From positions 1 through 23,999 of the forward strand of contig CAKZNJ010000425.1 in NCBI GenBank assembly GCA_937129505.1: a stretch of DNA of 23,999 nucleotides, given 5' to 3'. The DNA comes from an uncultured Anaerolineae bacterium. GTDB lineage: Bacteria; Chloroflexota; Anaerolineae; Anaerolineales; UBA4823. Of the stretch, positions 1 to 7,361 are shown piece by piece. Below the pieces are notes generated by a model. That model worked only from the letters and a program-made list of their open reading frames with translations. It made no database searches and was not told the origin of the DNA. Position numbers and translations under genes: made by a program. Every line of letters starts with the position of its first letter. Position 1 is the stretch's first letter.

Positions 1-110
1 TGGTCGATCGATATGAACTAAGCCAAGCCGACTAGAAAGGATAGACATCCGTAGGGGGTACAGAGCGTTAAGCCATGGCTTTTTTGCTGATGGTGGGGGC
101 GCTGTTGGGT
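1..110. other. Left-edge stretch without a supported gene
   Basis: This stretch lies downstream of the sirtuin stop. It contains a 12-bp palindrome at 70-81 (AAGCCATGGCTT) followed by four more T residues on the plus strand, which could be the end of a plus-strand transcript entering from outside the window. A 16-codon open frame starting with ATG at 48 on the minus strand runs off the left edge, but it has no ribosome binding site and no recognisable content. Confidence 0.3.
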
Positions 111-851
111 TTATTGCTTCGAGAAGGTAACCTTCACCAATGCAGGGAGAACTTCCCCTGCCTTTCCCTGAAAAGAGAAATCGGCAGAAGGGGTTAGCGG
201 AGTCGGTTCGGCGTTGATTTCGACCACAAGGGCACCGTTTTGCTTTGCATAATAGGCGAGAGATGCGGCGGGCTGCACCACACCAGACGTGCCAATGGAG
301 AAGAAGATCTGGCTGTTTCGAGCCGCCTCGAAGGCTGTATCTAATTCGGATGCGGGTAAACTTTCGCCAAACCACACCACATCCGGACGGAGCAATCCTC
401 CACAAGTGTTGCAGCGGGGGACTTCAGCCTCACTTTCATCCCACTCTGAGTGAGGTTTACCACAAACGGAACAACGCACGCGGCGGATGTTTCCGTGTAG
501 TTCGATCACCCGTGGACTGCCGGCGGCTTGGTGTAAGCCATCGACATTTTGTGTGATCAGGATGAAATGCGGAACTAGTCGGGCAAGCTCGACAAGGGAG
601 AGATGGGCGGCATTTGGCTTTGCTTCCCGCACTTTTGCGCGGCGCCAAGCGTACCAATCCCACACCAGTTTTGGGTTGCGTTGAAAGGCTTGCGGCGTGG
701 CTAAATCCTCGGGGCGGAATTGCGCCCATAAGCCATCCTGCGCATCGCGAAAGGTGCGCAACCCGCTCTCCTGTGAGACCCCCGCCCCGGTCAGGGCAGA
801 CACCCTTTGGGCTTGGCGGAGAGCGTTGACCAATGCGGCAGGAAATTCCAT
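111..851 (-). CDS. cobB: NAD-dependent protein deacylase, sirtuin class III (CobB-like)
   Basis: A 246-aa Sir2 protein that would remove acyl groups from lysines using NAD+ in the cytoplasm. Visible landmarks are the NAD motif GAGVSQESG (residues 22-30), TQNVDGLH (100-107), catalytic His119 in ELHGN, and the zinc cysteines C127, C130, C147 and C150. Tyr67 and Arg70 (WYAWR) match the Tyr/Arg pair that in class III sirtuins binds succinyl or malonyl groups, so desuccinylase/demalonylase activity is plausible. The start at 851 is chosen because its ATG shares one base with the upstream gene's TAA (TAATG), a classic coupled junction. The longer open frame upstream carries no sirtuin sequence. Coupling to a thiolase-fold enzyme suggests a role linked to acyl-CoA metabolism (inference). 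Confidence 0.93.
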   Translation of the reverse strand: MEFPAALVNALRQAQRVSALTGAGVSQESGLRTFRDAQDGLWAQFRPEDLATPQAFQRNPKLVWDWYAWRRAKVREAKPNAAHLSLVELARLVPHFILITQNVDGLHQAAGSPRVIELHGNIRRVRCSVCGKPHSEWDESEAEVPRCNTCGGLLRPDVVWFGESLPASELDTAFEAARNSQIFFSIGTSGVVQPAASLAYYAKQNGALVVEINAEPTPLTPSADFSFQGKAGEVLPALVKVTFSKQ

Positions 852-2083
852 TAGGGCAAGGCGACTGTCAGGCTGTCGTAATAAGTGCCGGCGCCAAAAC
901 CATCTATCAAGATATGATCTCCTGCCTTCAAGTTGGGAAGATAGCGAAGCAAGGCGATCATATTGGAGGCGGCGCTGACATTGCCAAAATCGTGTAACAG
1001 CCAAGGGAAACTCACCGGAATGCCGGCGCTTTGGACTTGTTTTTCTTTGAGCTTGTTGATTTTATAGTTGGCATGATGGGCGATTGCCACGGCGAGCTGT
1101 TTGCCCGGTTCACCAAGCTTTTCCATCAACTGTTGATAGGCGCGATAGACATCTATGACTACTTGAACGCCGTTGCGGATAAACAATTTCACCATACCCA
1201 TCATCCCCGCCATGGCGATCGGGGCGTCCCCTTCTGGTTCGTGCATCAATCCTGCAACACGAATATGGGATTGGCTTGCCTTGGAAACTTCCAACATCGT
1301 TTCCCGCGAGTGAGGATAGGTCATCTTGACCTGTAATACTCCTTCTTCGTCATAAGCTTCGCGGGTAGAGCCGGTTAAAAACTTCATTGTCTCGCCTGGA
1401 ATGATGCCAATAACGCCTGCGCCATTGCCGAAGAGTTGTAAGGCATTGACATCGTGAGAGGCGTAAAGGAAGCGGCTTAGACCTTCGATGCCCCCTACTA
1501 GCACTTTTTTGCCAAAAAGTTCTTCGGCAACGTTTTCTTTGGTTGGTAGGGGGAGGGTGGGGTTTAGGGCGAGATGTAAGCTCCCGGCGGAGCCATCGCA
1601 GGCTTTGTGAACGCTAACTTTGAGGGCGTTTTCAGAGATCCCTGCCCGCTGGCAAATTCGTTCCAGATAGTCTTCGCAAACGGGGCTGCTCATGCCGATC
1701 AGAACGCCTTGTACTTCTTCTGGTTGCCAACCATTGGCTTCAGCAGCTTTGCGCAACAGTTTGCTACCCACTTCGACCTCGAGTTCGAGATGCTCTTCCG
1801 GGCTTAGATCGGGCAGGTGATGGCGGCTGTAAAATCCCAACTCGTCCAGCGAACCGACTTCGCTGGCAGTGATTTTTTCCCCTAAGCGTTCTTCTAGGCG
1901 GTGGGGTAAGGAGTGGTTATCCACCGCTATACCCCAGCCGGCGTAAGCTCCGCCGATTCCGACCTGTGCGTTCTGAACTTGCTCAATCCCTAAGGGAATA
2001 CCGTCCCCAAAGGGAAGGGTCTCGACCTCGACATTGGGACGATCATAGAAATGGGTTATCTTTTCGGGTTGATCCTCGCTCAT
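851..2083 (-). CDS. 3-oxoacyl-ACP synthase III (FabH)-like thiolase-fold enzyme
   Basis: A 410-aa protein of the thiolase superfamily, KAS III-like. The catalytic triad is complete: Cys162 in HKACDGSAG, His in AIAHHANYKINK (336/337) and Asn368 in DFGNVSAAS. The C-terminus GFGAGTYYDSLTVAL matches the glycine-rich FabH ending. It should condense or transfer acyl groups from CoA or ACP, but the substrate is unknown. It is clearly longer than the roughly 320 aa of housekeeping FabH, with extra N-terminal sequence (1-40) and an insert around 230-290, so a specialised role is more likely than fatty-acid initiation. The start at 2083 has an AGAAAGG ribosome binding site; the open frame extends 23 codons further without one. 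It lies downstream of a terminator that separates it from the corrinoid-protein gene. Confidence 0.83.
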   Translation of the reverse strand: MSEDQPEKITHFYDRPNVEVETLPFGDGIPLGIEQVQNAQVGIGGAYAGWGIAVDNHSLPHRLEERLGEKITASEVGSLDELGFYSRHHLPDLSPEEHLELEVEVGSKLLRKAAEANGWQPEEVQGVLIGMSSPVCEDYLERICQRAGISENALKVSVHKACDGSAGSLHLALNPTLPLPTKENVAEELFGKKVLVGGIEGLSRFLYASHDVNALQLFGNGAGVIGIIPGETMKFLTGSTREAYDEEGVLQVKMTYPHSRETMLEVSKASQSHIRVAGLMHEPEGDAPIAMAGMMGMVKLFIRNGVQVVIDVYRAYQQLMEKLGEPGKQLAVAIAHHANYKINKLKEKQVQSAGIPVSFPWLLHDFGNVSAASNMIALLRYLPNLKAGDHILIDGFGAGTYYDSLTVALP

Positions 2084-2235
2084 CAAACAAACCTTTCTTT
2101 TTGCGACATCATCTTGCCACCTTTGGGAATGGGGTAGAGCGGGCGATGGCACATTGTCTGTGTTTATGCCCCATCTGTCAGAATGGCTAGCTAGTTATTT
2201 TAACCCCAAATTGGATAGCGGAGATACGATTTTTG

Positions 2236-2274
2236 ACCGAAAAGGACTTCCGAATAATTCATTCGGAAGTCCTT
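2236..2274 (-). terminator. Intrinsic terminator-like hairpin after the corrinoid-protein gene
   Basis: A perfect 14-bp stem (AAGGACTTCCGAAT at 2242-2255 with its complement at 2261-2274) encloses a 5-nt loop. In the minus direction the stem runs into a short T run (TTTT), so it probably ends transcripts from the corrinoid-protein gene 30 bp upstream. The U tract is short, so some read-through into the thiolase-fold gene is possible. Confidence 0.7.
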
Positions 2275-2303
2275 AGTTCGAAGAGGGTTGGGGATGGTTT
2301 CGG

Positions 2304-2930
2304 TTAGTCCAACAGTTGACGCACAACCCGCGCGGCTGTAGAGGCATCGGGCGCAAATCCATCGGCACCAATTTGCCTGGCGAATTCCGCTGTGACCGGT
2401 GCGCCGCCAACGATGACTTTGACTTGGCCGCGTAAGCCGGCCTGCTTGAGTGCATCAATGGTCAGTTCCATATTGCTCATGGTTGTGGTCAACAGGGCAG
2501 AAAGGCCGATGACTTGGGCGCCTTCTTTAGCGGATTGGACAAACTTTTGCGGATCAACATCTGTTCCTAAATCGACGACTTCAAAGCCGGCGCCTTCCAA
2601 CATCATCGCCACCAAGTTTTTGCCAATATCATGCAGGTCTCCCTTGACCGTCCCGATGGCAATTTTACCCGCCGATTGGACCCCACCTTGAACGAGATGG
2701 GGTTTGAGCACTTGTAAACCACTTTGCATGGCCCGGGCGGCAATCAGCATCTCTGGGACAAAAAAATCCCCTTCTTCATACCGTCGTCCGACTTCGTCCA
2801 TCGCTGCAATCAGCGCTTTATTGAGGATGTCGTTGGGGCTTACTCCCTGAGATAGGGCGGCGGAAACACTTTCAGCCGTTTCATCCATTTCTCCGGAAAT
2901 GACATGATGATAAATTGTTTCTAAGTTCAT
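2304..2930 (-). CDS. Corrinoid (B12-binding) methyl-carrier protein, MtbC/MttC-like
   Basis: A 208-aa two-domain corrinoid protein. Residues 1-85 form the helical B12-binding cap domain and 88-205 the Rossmann-like cobalamin domain. The signature DLHDIGKN (98-105), with His100 as the lower cobalt ligand, is followed by SALLTTT (144-150) and GGAPV (175-179), the standard DxHxxG...SxL...GG pattern. It would accept methyl groups from an MttB-family protein and present them to a second methyltransferase. It has a good ribosome binding site (AGGAG, 7 nt before ATG). It sits in the minus-strand unit with the GntR regulator while its likely methyltransferase partners are in the divergent operon. No corrinoid-reactivating protein (RamA) or methyltransferase II is in the window. 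Confidence 0.95.
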   Translation of the reverse strand: MNLETIYHHVISGEMDETAESVSAALSQGVSPNDILNKALIAAMDEVGRRYEEGDFFVPEMLIAARAMQSGLQVLKPHLVQGGVQSAGKIAIGTVKGDLHDIGKNLVAMMLEGAGFEVVDLGTDVDPQKFVQSAKEGAQVIGLSALLTTTMSNMELTIDALKQAGLRGQVKVIVGGAPVTAEFARQIGADGFAPDASTAARVVRQLLD

Positions 2931-3063
2931 AAGTGTCTCCTGGTTATTTTGTTAAGGTAGTTTTTCGAGCAGTGCTGGTAGGAAATTCAAACAGCGTGCC
3001 ATAAACCCTTGCTCAGCGTTCGCAGTATTTGGTAAGCAGGTTTGTTTACGGAGGTGGCTTTGG

Positions 3064-3732
3064 TTATCGCGTAGTATCCACATGCCAGCTATTGGCTTTT
3101 TCTTCGAGGATTTCATCAATGATTTCGTCGTGCGCCACTTCGATATCGTCTAACAATGCCCTTTTGGCAGCCTCGGGGTCGTGCTTTTCTAGCGCGTCGA
3201 CAATGCGAGCATGGGTGTATTCCTGAGATTGGCCAGCATGACGGAGGACCATGAAGCGGGCTAGCCGATCGTGAAGGCGGCCGATCATCTCTGCTAATTC
3301 CATATTCCCCGAAGCCAAAGCGATGGTGACGTGAAATTTGCGGTTTTCGTCAGTATAGCGGTCGTATGAGACGTCATCATCCCCGGTATAGCCAGCATGG
3401 ACAGAGCGTAACTCCTGAATTTGGGCTGGAGTGATGCGCATTGCCGCTCTTTCTACGGCAGCTAACTCAAGAATCTTACGCAATTCCATCATATCGCGTA
3501 GTTGCTTTAGGGTCATCCTAGTCACAAAATAACCCGACCGTGGTTTTATACTGACCAAACCCTCTTGGGTAAGCATTTGCAAAGCATCGCGCAAGGGTGT
3601 GATGCTCGTGCGATATTGCCGTGCAATCTCTTCGACATCGATGCGTTCACCCGGTTTGCGATGTCCCATGATAATTGATCGCCGAATTTCTTTATAAATC
3701 TTTTGTTTGGTGGTTCCCGAGTCGTCTTCCAT
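3064..3732 (-). CDS. GntR-family transcriptional regulator with FCD ligand domain
   Basis: A 222-aa FadR-subfamily regulator. An N-terminal winged helix-turn-helix (about 8-75; ERIDVEEIARQYRTSITPLRDAL is the recognition region) precedes an all-helical FCD domain (about 85-210). That domain has conserved histidines in RKFHVTIA, EYTHARIV and VAHDEI, typical of metal and carboxylate-ligand binding. The family usually senses an organic acid or amino acid and represses a neighbouring catabolic operon. It is divergent from the transporter/methyltransferase operon, and palindromic sites lie in the shared spacer, so it is the obvious controller of both units (inference). No clear Shine-Dalgarno precedes the ATG, but no better in-frame start is present. 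Confidence 0.93.
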   Translation of the reverse strand: MEDDSGTTKQKIYKEIRRSIIMGHRKPGERIDVEEIARQYRTSITPLRDALQMLTQEGLVSIKPRSGYFVTRMTLKQLRDMMELRKILELAAVERAAMRITPAQIQELRSVHAGYTGDDDVSYDRYTDENRKFHVTIALASGNMELAEMIGRLHDRLARFMVLRHAGQSQEYTHARIVDALEKHDPEAAKRALLDDIEVAHDEIIDEILEEKANSWHVDTTR

Positions 3733-3768
3733 TTGATTTCAGATGTAAAGCAATCTCAAGTCGGCTAC

Positions 3769-3780
3769 CTGATATATCAG
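3769..3780. promoter_or_regulatory. Palindromic operator candidate, site 1
   Basis: CTGATATATCAG is a perfect 12-bp palindrome lying across the -10 box of the minus-strand promoter. Palindromes of this size suit a GntR/FCD dimer. A related copy lies 31 bp (three helical turns) away. Confidence 0.55.
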
Positions 3781-3799
3781 AATATTATTAACTTGACAA
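3771..3799 (-). promoter_or_regulatory. Candidate promoter of the gntR-type gene
   Basis: On the minus strand a -35 box TTGTCA (3799-3794) and a -10 box TATATC (3776-3771) are separated by 17 bp. The -35 box overlaps the -35 box of the opposite promoter. The -10 box lies inside the palindrome at 3769-3780, which would give autoregulation. The predicted leader is about 30 nt. Confidence 0.5.
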
Positions 3800-3821
3800 T
3801 AGATATATTAGATGATAAGAT
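3793..3821 (+). promoter_or_regulatory. Candidate promoter of the transporter/methyltransferase operon
   Basis: A consensus -35 box TTGACA (3793-3798), a 17-bp spacer and a -10-like TAAGAT (3816-3821) point into the plus-strand operon. The predicted start near 3828 gives a leader of about 180 nt before the first ATG. The operator-like copy at 3800-3811 occupies the spacer, an ideal place for repression. Confidence 0.5.
3800..3811. promoter_or_regulatory. Operator candidate, site 2
   Basis: TAGATATATTAG matches site 1 at 9 of 12 positions and keeps the GATATAT core. It lies between the -35 and -10 boxes of the plus-strand promoter, with its centre 31 bp from site 1, so two regulator dimers could bind on the same face of the helix. 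Confidence 0.45.
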
Positions 3822-3827
3822 AAAAAA

Positions 3828-4009
3828 TGTCAATAGTTATTAGTGATGTATTAATTAGTTAACCTTCTCCGGAGGTGCACCTCGACAAACGACAGTATGG
3901 TGTTTTCTCCCAATTCATTTTTACTGCGCTCCGAGCGCTCGATTACTCTAGTATAGAGATTTAATTCCACAGGATATTACCATAAAGAACAAAGAAGGAG
4001 ACCATACCC
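3828..4009 (+). other. Long palindrome-rich leader of the operon
   Basis: The predicted 5' leader carries a perfect 12-bp palindrome GAGGTGCACCTC (3872-3883), CGAGCGCTCG (3932-3941, within a GCGCTC/GAGCGC pair from 3926) and a CTCTA/TAGAG pair (3946-3958). These could be extra protein sites or small RNA hairpins. No known riboswitch was recognised. The ribosome binding site AAGGAG is at 3995-4000. Confidence 0.3.
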
Positions 4010-5725
4010 ATGCAAGAGAAGAAAATTCACCCTCTCATTCCAGAAGCCCAAGAGATGTTGCGCAAAAATCAGATTTCTCGCCGGGAGTTCTTGCGCTTAT
4101 CAACACTCTTAGGCTTGTCCCTCGCCAGCGCTAAGTATCTAGCAGCTTGCGCTCAGCCTTCCCCCACCGAACCGCCGACCGCTGCGCCACCCACCGCTGT
4201 TCCTCCTACAGCCGTACCGCCAACCGCTGCACCAGCCATGACCGAAGCACCTGCCAGCGGCATTTTGCGCGGCGGGGTGTTGCGCTGTGCAACTCGCGTC
4301 GAGCGCGTTGACCATCCAGCCCGCTTTTCTCTGGTCAGTCAATCTCATGCTTGGCGCCATGTTTTCGACTACTTGACCTACACAGACGAAAAAGGTATTA
4401 CGCATCCTTATCTGCTTGAGAAATGGGAAGTCAGTCAAGACCTGCTAACTTGGACGCTGTATGTCAGAAAAGGGGTCAAGTTTAGCAATGGCAAAGATTT
4501 CACTGCTGATGATGTGGTTTTCAATTTCAACCAGTGGCTGGATAAGGACGTCGGTTCTTCTATTTTGGGTTCGATGAGCTATCTTTCTAAGGAAGGCGTC
4601 CAGAAAAAGGATGACTACACGGTTGTTTTGAACCTTAATGATCCTTCGATCTTTGTCCCTGAGCATCTTTTCCATTATGCAGCTTGTGTACTGCCCAAAG
4701 AATTCGGTGGGGATATTACCCGCGAACCGATTGGCACAGGTGCTTTCACGATGGAAGAGTATGTTCCTGGAGAACGCTGCCGCATGAAACGCCGCCCCGA
4801 TTATTGGCGCATGGGTGCGGATGGTTCACCCCTGCCGTACTTGGACGAGATTGTCATGGTTCAATTAGGCGAAGACCGCACTGCGGACATAGCTGCCCTG
4901 CAAAGTGGTCAAGTGGACACCATCATTGAGCCGACCGTTGCGATATGGGAAGCTGCCAGAAATGATGATCGCTTTGTTGTGATCTCCACTCCGACCGCTG
5001 CGACTCGCGTGTTACGCATGCGTGTAGATCAAGAACCTTGGACGAATAATCTCGTCCGCCAAGCGCTCAAACATTGCCATAATCGAGAGAAGATTTTAGC
5101 CATTGCGCTGCAAGGGGAGGGTACGATCGGCAATGACAGCCATGTTGCTCCTGCCCAACCTGAGTATGTGGATATTCCACCCTATCCCTTTGATCCGGAA
5201 AAGTCAAAAGCTCTCTTGGCTGAGGCAGGCTATGCGGATGGCGTGACGGTAGAGTTGGTGGTTGCAAGCGATTGGCCAGAATCGATGGCGTATGCCCAAA
5301 TTCTCAAAGAGGATGCAGTTGCCGGCGGCTTCACCATCAATCTCAAACCCATGCCGGCAAGCCAGTATTGGGATGGTTGGACGGAATGGAATTTGGGCAT
5401 TACTTGGTGGGCACATCGTACCTTGGCCCCCATGCTCCTGCCTCTGGCTTATATTTCCGATGATGAAGGGAATCCAGTGCCGTGGAACGAAACCCGTTGG
5501 GTGGATGAGGAATTCAACCAACTGCTGAAAGAGGCAATGAAGACGGTAGAACTGGAGAAGCGCCGCGAAATCGTGGGCAAGCTTGAGGTTATTCAGAAAG
5601 AGCGTGGTTCGGTCTGCATCCCCTTCTTCATGAACGTGTGGAAGATCTACGATAAGAAATTCCACGGAATCGTTCCTTCCCCTGAGGAGTTTGCTATCTT
5701 CCATGAAGCCTGGAAGGAAGCCTAA
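4010..5725 (+). CDS. Tat-exported lipoprotein, ABC transporter substrate-binding protein (family 5)
   Basis: A 571-aa extracellular solute-binding protein of the peptide/nickel/opine (SBP family 5) type. A twin-arginine motif SRREFLRL (residues 23-30) leads a hydrophobic stretch ending in the lipobox LAAC (Cys47), so it should fold in the cytoplasm, be exported by Tat and be lipid-anchored. A low-complexity PPTA[AV]P linker (about 50-78) tethers the binding domain. Family landmarks include the DLLTWTLYVRKGVKFSNGK region (about 145-163) and FTADDVVF, typical of the oligopeptide-binding fold. Translation starts 9 nt after AAGGAG. It is the first gene of the operon and defines the imported substrate, which the sequence does not reveal; a charged or zwitterionic amino-acid-like or peptide compound is likely from the family and neighbours. 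Confidence 0.95.
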   Translation: MQEKKIHPLIPEAQEMLRKNQISRREFLRLSTLLGLSLASAKYLAACAQPSPTEPPTAAPPTAVPPTAVPPTAAPAMTEAPASGILRGGVLRCATRVERVDHPARFSLVSQSHAWRHVFDYLTYTDEKGITHPYLLEKWEVSQDLLTWTLYVRKGVKFSNGKDFTADDVVFNFNQWLDKDVGSSILGSMSYLSKEGVQKKDDYTVVLNLNDPSIFVPEHLFHYAACVLPKEFGGDITREPIGTGAFTMEEYVPGERCRMKRRPDYWRMGADGSPLPYLDEIVMVQLGEDRTADIAALQSGQVDTIIEPTVAIWEAARNDDRFVVISTPTAATRVLRMRVDQEPWTNNLVRQALKHCHNREKILAIALQGEGTIGNDSHVAPAQPEYVDIPPYPFDPEKSKALLAEAGYADGVTVELVVASDWPESMAYAQILKEDAVAGGFTINLKPMPASQYWDGWTEWNLGITWWAHRTLAPMLLPLAYISDDEGNPVPWNETRWVDEEFNQLLKEAMKTVELEKRREIVGKLEVIQKERGSVCIPFFMNVWKIYDKKFHGIVPSPEEFAIFHEAWKEA

Positions 5726-5738
5726 AAATTAAAGCCCG

Positions 5739-5777
5739 TTTCCGTGCCGTTTGTCTCTCAGATAAACGGCACGGAAA
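5739..5777 (+). promoter_or_regulatory. Strong intercistronic stem-loop
   Basis: A perfect 14-bp stem (TTTCCGTGCCGTTT at 5739-5752 with its complement at 5764-5777) and an 11-nt loop lie just after the binding-protein stop. No U run follows, so it is more likely a 3'-end stabiliser or partial attenuator that keeps binding-protein mRNA more abundant than the rest of the operon. It also occludes the first in-frame ATG of the next gene (5744), which favours the later start at 5813. Confidence 0.6.
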
Positions 5778-5812
5778 TCAAACCTAAATCCTCACGCAAT
5801 AAGGTAGCATTT

Positions 5813-7267
5813 ATGATAGAAACACATGGGACTCGTATGACCAGCGCTCATTATGCTCGTATGGGGCATGAGGAATGTGAGCGCATTCATCTGGCTAGTT
5901 TAGAAATCTTGTGGCGTGTCGGTGTAGAGGTGCATGATGAGAAAGCCCGTACCCTGCTTGCCAAAGCTGGCGCAAAGGTGGATGGGACGCGGGTCCGCTT
6001 GCCTGGACACCTGGTTGAAAAAGCGCTGTTAACGGTGCCAAAGCGGATTACCCTTTATGACCGCAATGGCAAAGTCGCCATGCGAGCGGGAGGGTATAAT
6101 TCGCACTTTGGCGGTGGTTCAGATTGCTTGAATATTTTAGACCACCGCACAGGACAGCGGCGCAAACCAACCTTGCAAGACGTTAAAGAAGCTTCGATCT
6201 TGATGGATGCCCTGCCCGAGATCGACTTTGTGATGTCAGCGTTTCTGCCCGAAGAGGTTGATCAGCGCATCTATGATCGCTATCAGATGGAGGTCATGCT
6301 CAACAATACCACCAAGCCGATTGTATTCGTTGCCCCTGATTTCGAGGGGTGTGTAGCGGCGGTGGAAATGTGTGAAATTGTGGCGGGTGGGGCTGAGTCG
6401 TTTCAGCGCAAACCTTTCGCTACCTGTTATATCAATGTCACTTCAGGTCTGGTAGCGAACATAGAAGCCACTCAAAAGTGCATGTATCTGGCAGAAAAAG
6501 GTTTGCCCCAACTGTACATCCCCCTTAACGCTGGTGGGGTAAATTCGCCGGTAACCACCGCTGGATGTTTAGCCTCGATGAATGCAGGGACGTTGTTGGG
6601 AATCACCCTTTCCCAATTGGTTAGCGAAGGTGCAGCCGTGGCAGTCCCGGGCTGGAACGGCGGACCCTACAACCTTAAGACTATGGTAGGAAATTACGTG
6701 TTAGCGGATGAGCAAGGTGTTGCCACTTCGATGGGAAAATATTATGACTTACCGGTGTTTGGATTGGGCGGTAGCACCGACTCCAAGATTCTCGATCAAC
6801 AGTGCAGCTTCGAAGCCACCATCAGCTTGGTAACCGCACTGTTACATGGGGCTAATATCGTCCACGATGTTGGCTTTATGGATGCAGGTCTGCAGGGCTC
6901 ATTGCAATTGATTGTCTTATGCAATGAGTATCTCGGTTTCTTGCGTGCTGCCACTAAAGGGGTGTTGGTCGATGATGAGACATTAGCGATTGATGTGATC
7001 GAGGAATTAGGTCCAACGGGCAGTTATCTGAGCCATCCCCACACAATGCGCCATTACAAGGAGCCGTTCTATTCGAAACTAATTGATAAAAATCCACACT
7101 CAGTTTGGCTCAAGCGAGGTGGAACATCCATGGAAGCGCGGGCAGCCCAAACTGTAGATGAGATCCTTCAGAGTCATCAGGTGGAGCCATTGCCGCCCAG
7201 CATTCAAAAAGACATCCGCAGAATCGTCGAGCGAGAGCAAGAATGGATTAATTCTCGCAGCAGCTGA
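5813..7267 (+). CDS. Trimethylamine methyltransferase (MttB) family protein, non-pyrrolysine
   Basis: A 484-aa corrinoid-dependent methyltransferase of the MttB superfamily. These are TIM barrels that move a methyl group from a quaternary amine to the cobalt of a partner corrinoid protein. There is no in-frame amber codon, so it belongs with the pyrrolysine-free members (of which glycine-, proline- and gamma-butyro-betaine and carnitine demethylases are known). The motif GGSTDSKILDQQ (319-330) with Glu334 sits where these proteins share a [ST]xSKxxDxQxxxE pattern. The C-terminal half ends normally in a helical VEPLPPSIQKDIRRIV segment. The start at 5813 has AAGG 8 nt upstream; the 23-codon upstream extension lies in a hairpin. 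Its carrier is probably the corrinoid protein of the divergent unit. Confidence 0.92.
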   Translation: MIETHGTRMTSAHYARMGHEECERIHLASLEILWRVGVEVHDEKARTLLAKAGAKVDGTRVRLPGHLVEKALLTVPKRITLYDRNGKVAMRAGGYNSHFGGGSDCLNILDHRTGQRRKPTLQDVKEASILMDALPEIDFVMSAFLPEEVDQRIYDRYQMEVMLNNTTKPIVFVAPDFEGCVAAVEMCEIVAGGAESFQRKPFATCYINVTSGLVANIEATQKCMYLAEKGLPQLYIPLNAGGVNSPVTTAGCLASMNAGTLLGITLSQLVSEGAAVAVPGWNGGPYNLKTMVGNYVLADEQGVATSMGKYYDLPVFGLGGSTDSKILDQQCSFEATISLVTALLHGANIVHDVGFMDAGLQGSLQLIVLCNEYLGFLRAATKGVLVDDETLAIDVIEELGPTGSYLSHPHTMRHYKEPFYSKLIDKNPHSVWLKRGGTSMEARAAQTVDEILQSHQVEPLPPSIQKDIRRIVEREQEWINSRSS

Positions 7268-7361
7268 GGTAACTTTGGGTTTTCCAAGATTGGAGCAGGC
7301 GCCGGTTCGAGCAGAACTTGAGCACCTTACGGAAGCGATGGCACTGATAAAGGATTAATTC

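Noticed and set aside
1..48. Minus-strand open frame MSILSSRLGLVHIDRP running off the left edge
   Set aside because: Only 16 codons, no ribosome binding site, nothing recognisable; could equally be chance.
5744..5812. Upstream ATG for the first MttB-family gene
   Set aside because: It lies inside a perfect stem-loop without a ribosome binding site, and the extra 23 residues lack family similarity.
7268..7358. Possible frameshifted C-terminal extension of the first MttB-family gene
   Set aside because: The gene already ends with a normal helical tail, and the other-frame sequence matches no MttB ending; treated as plain spacer.
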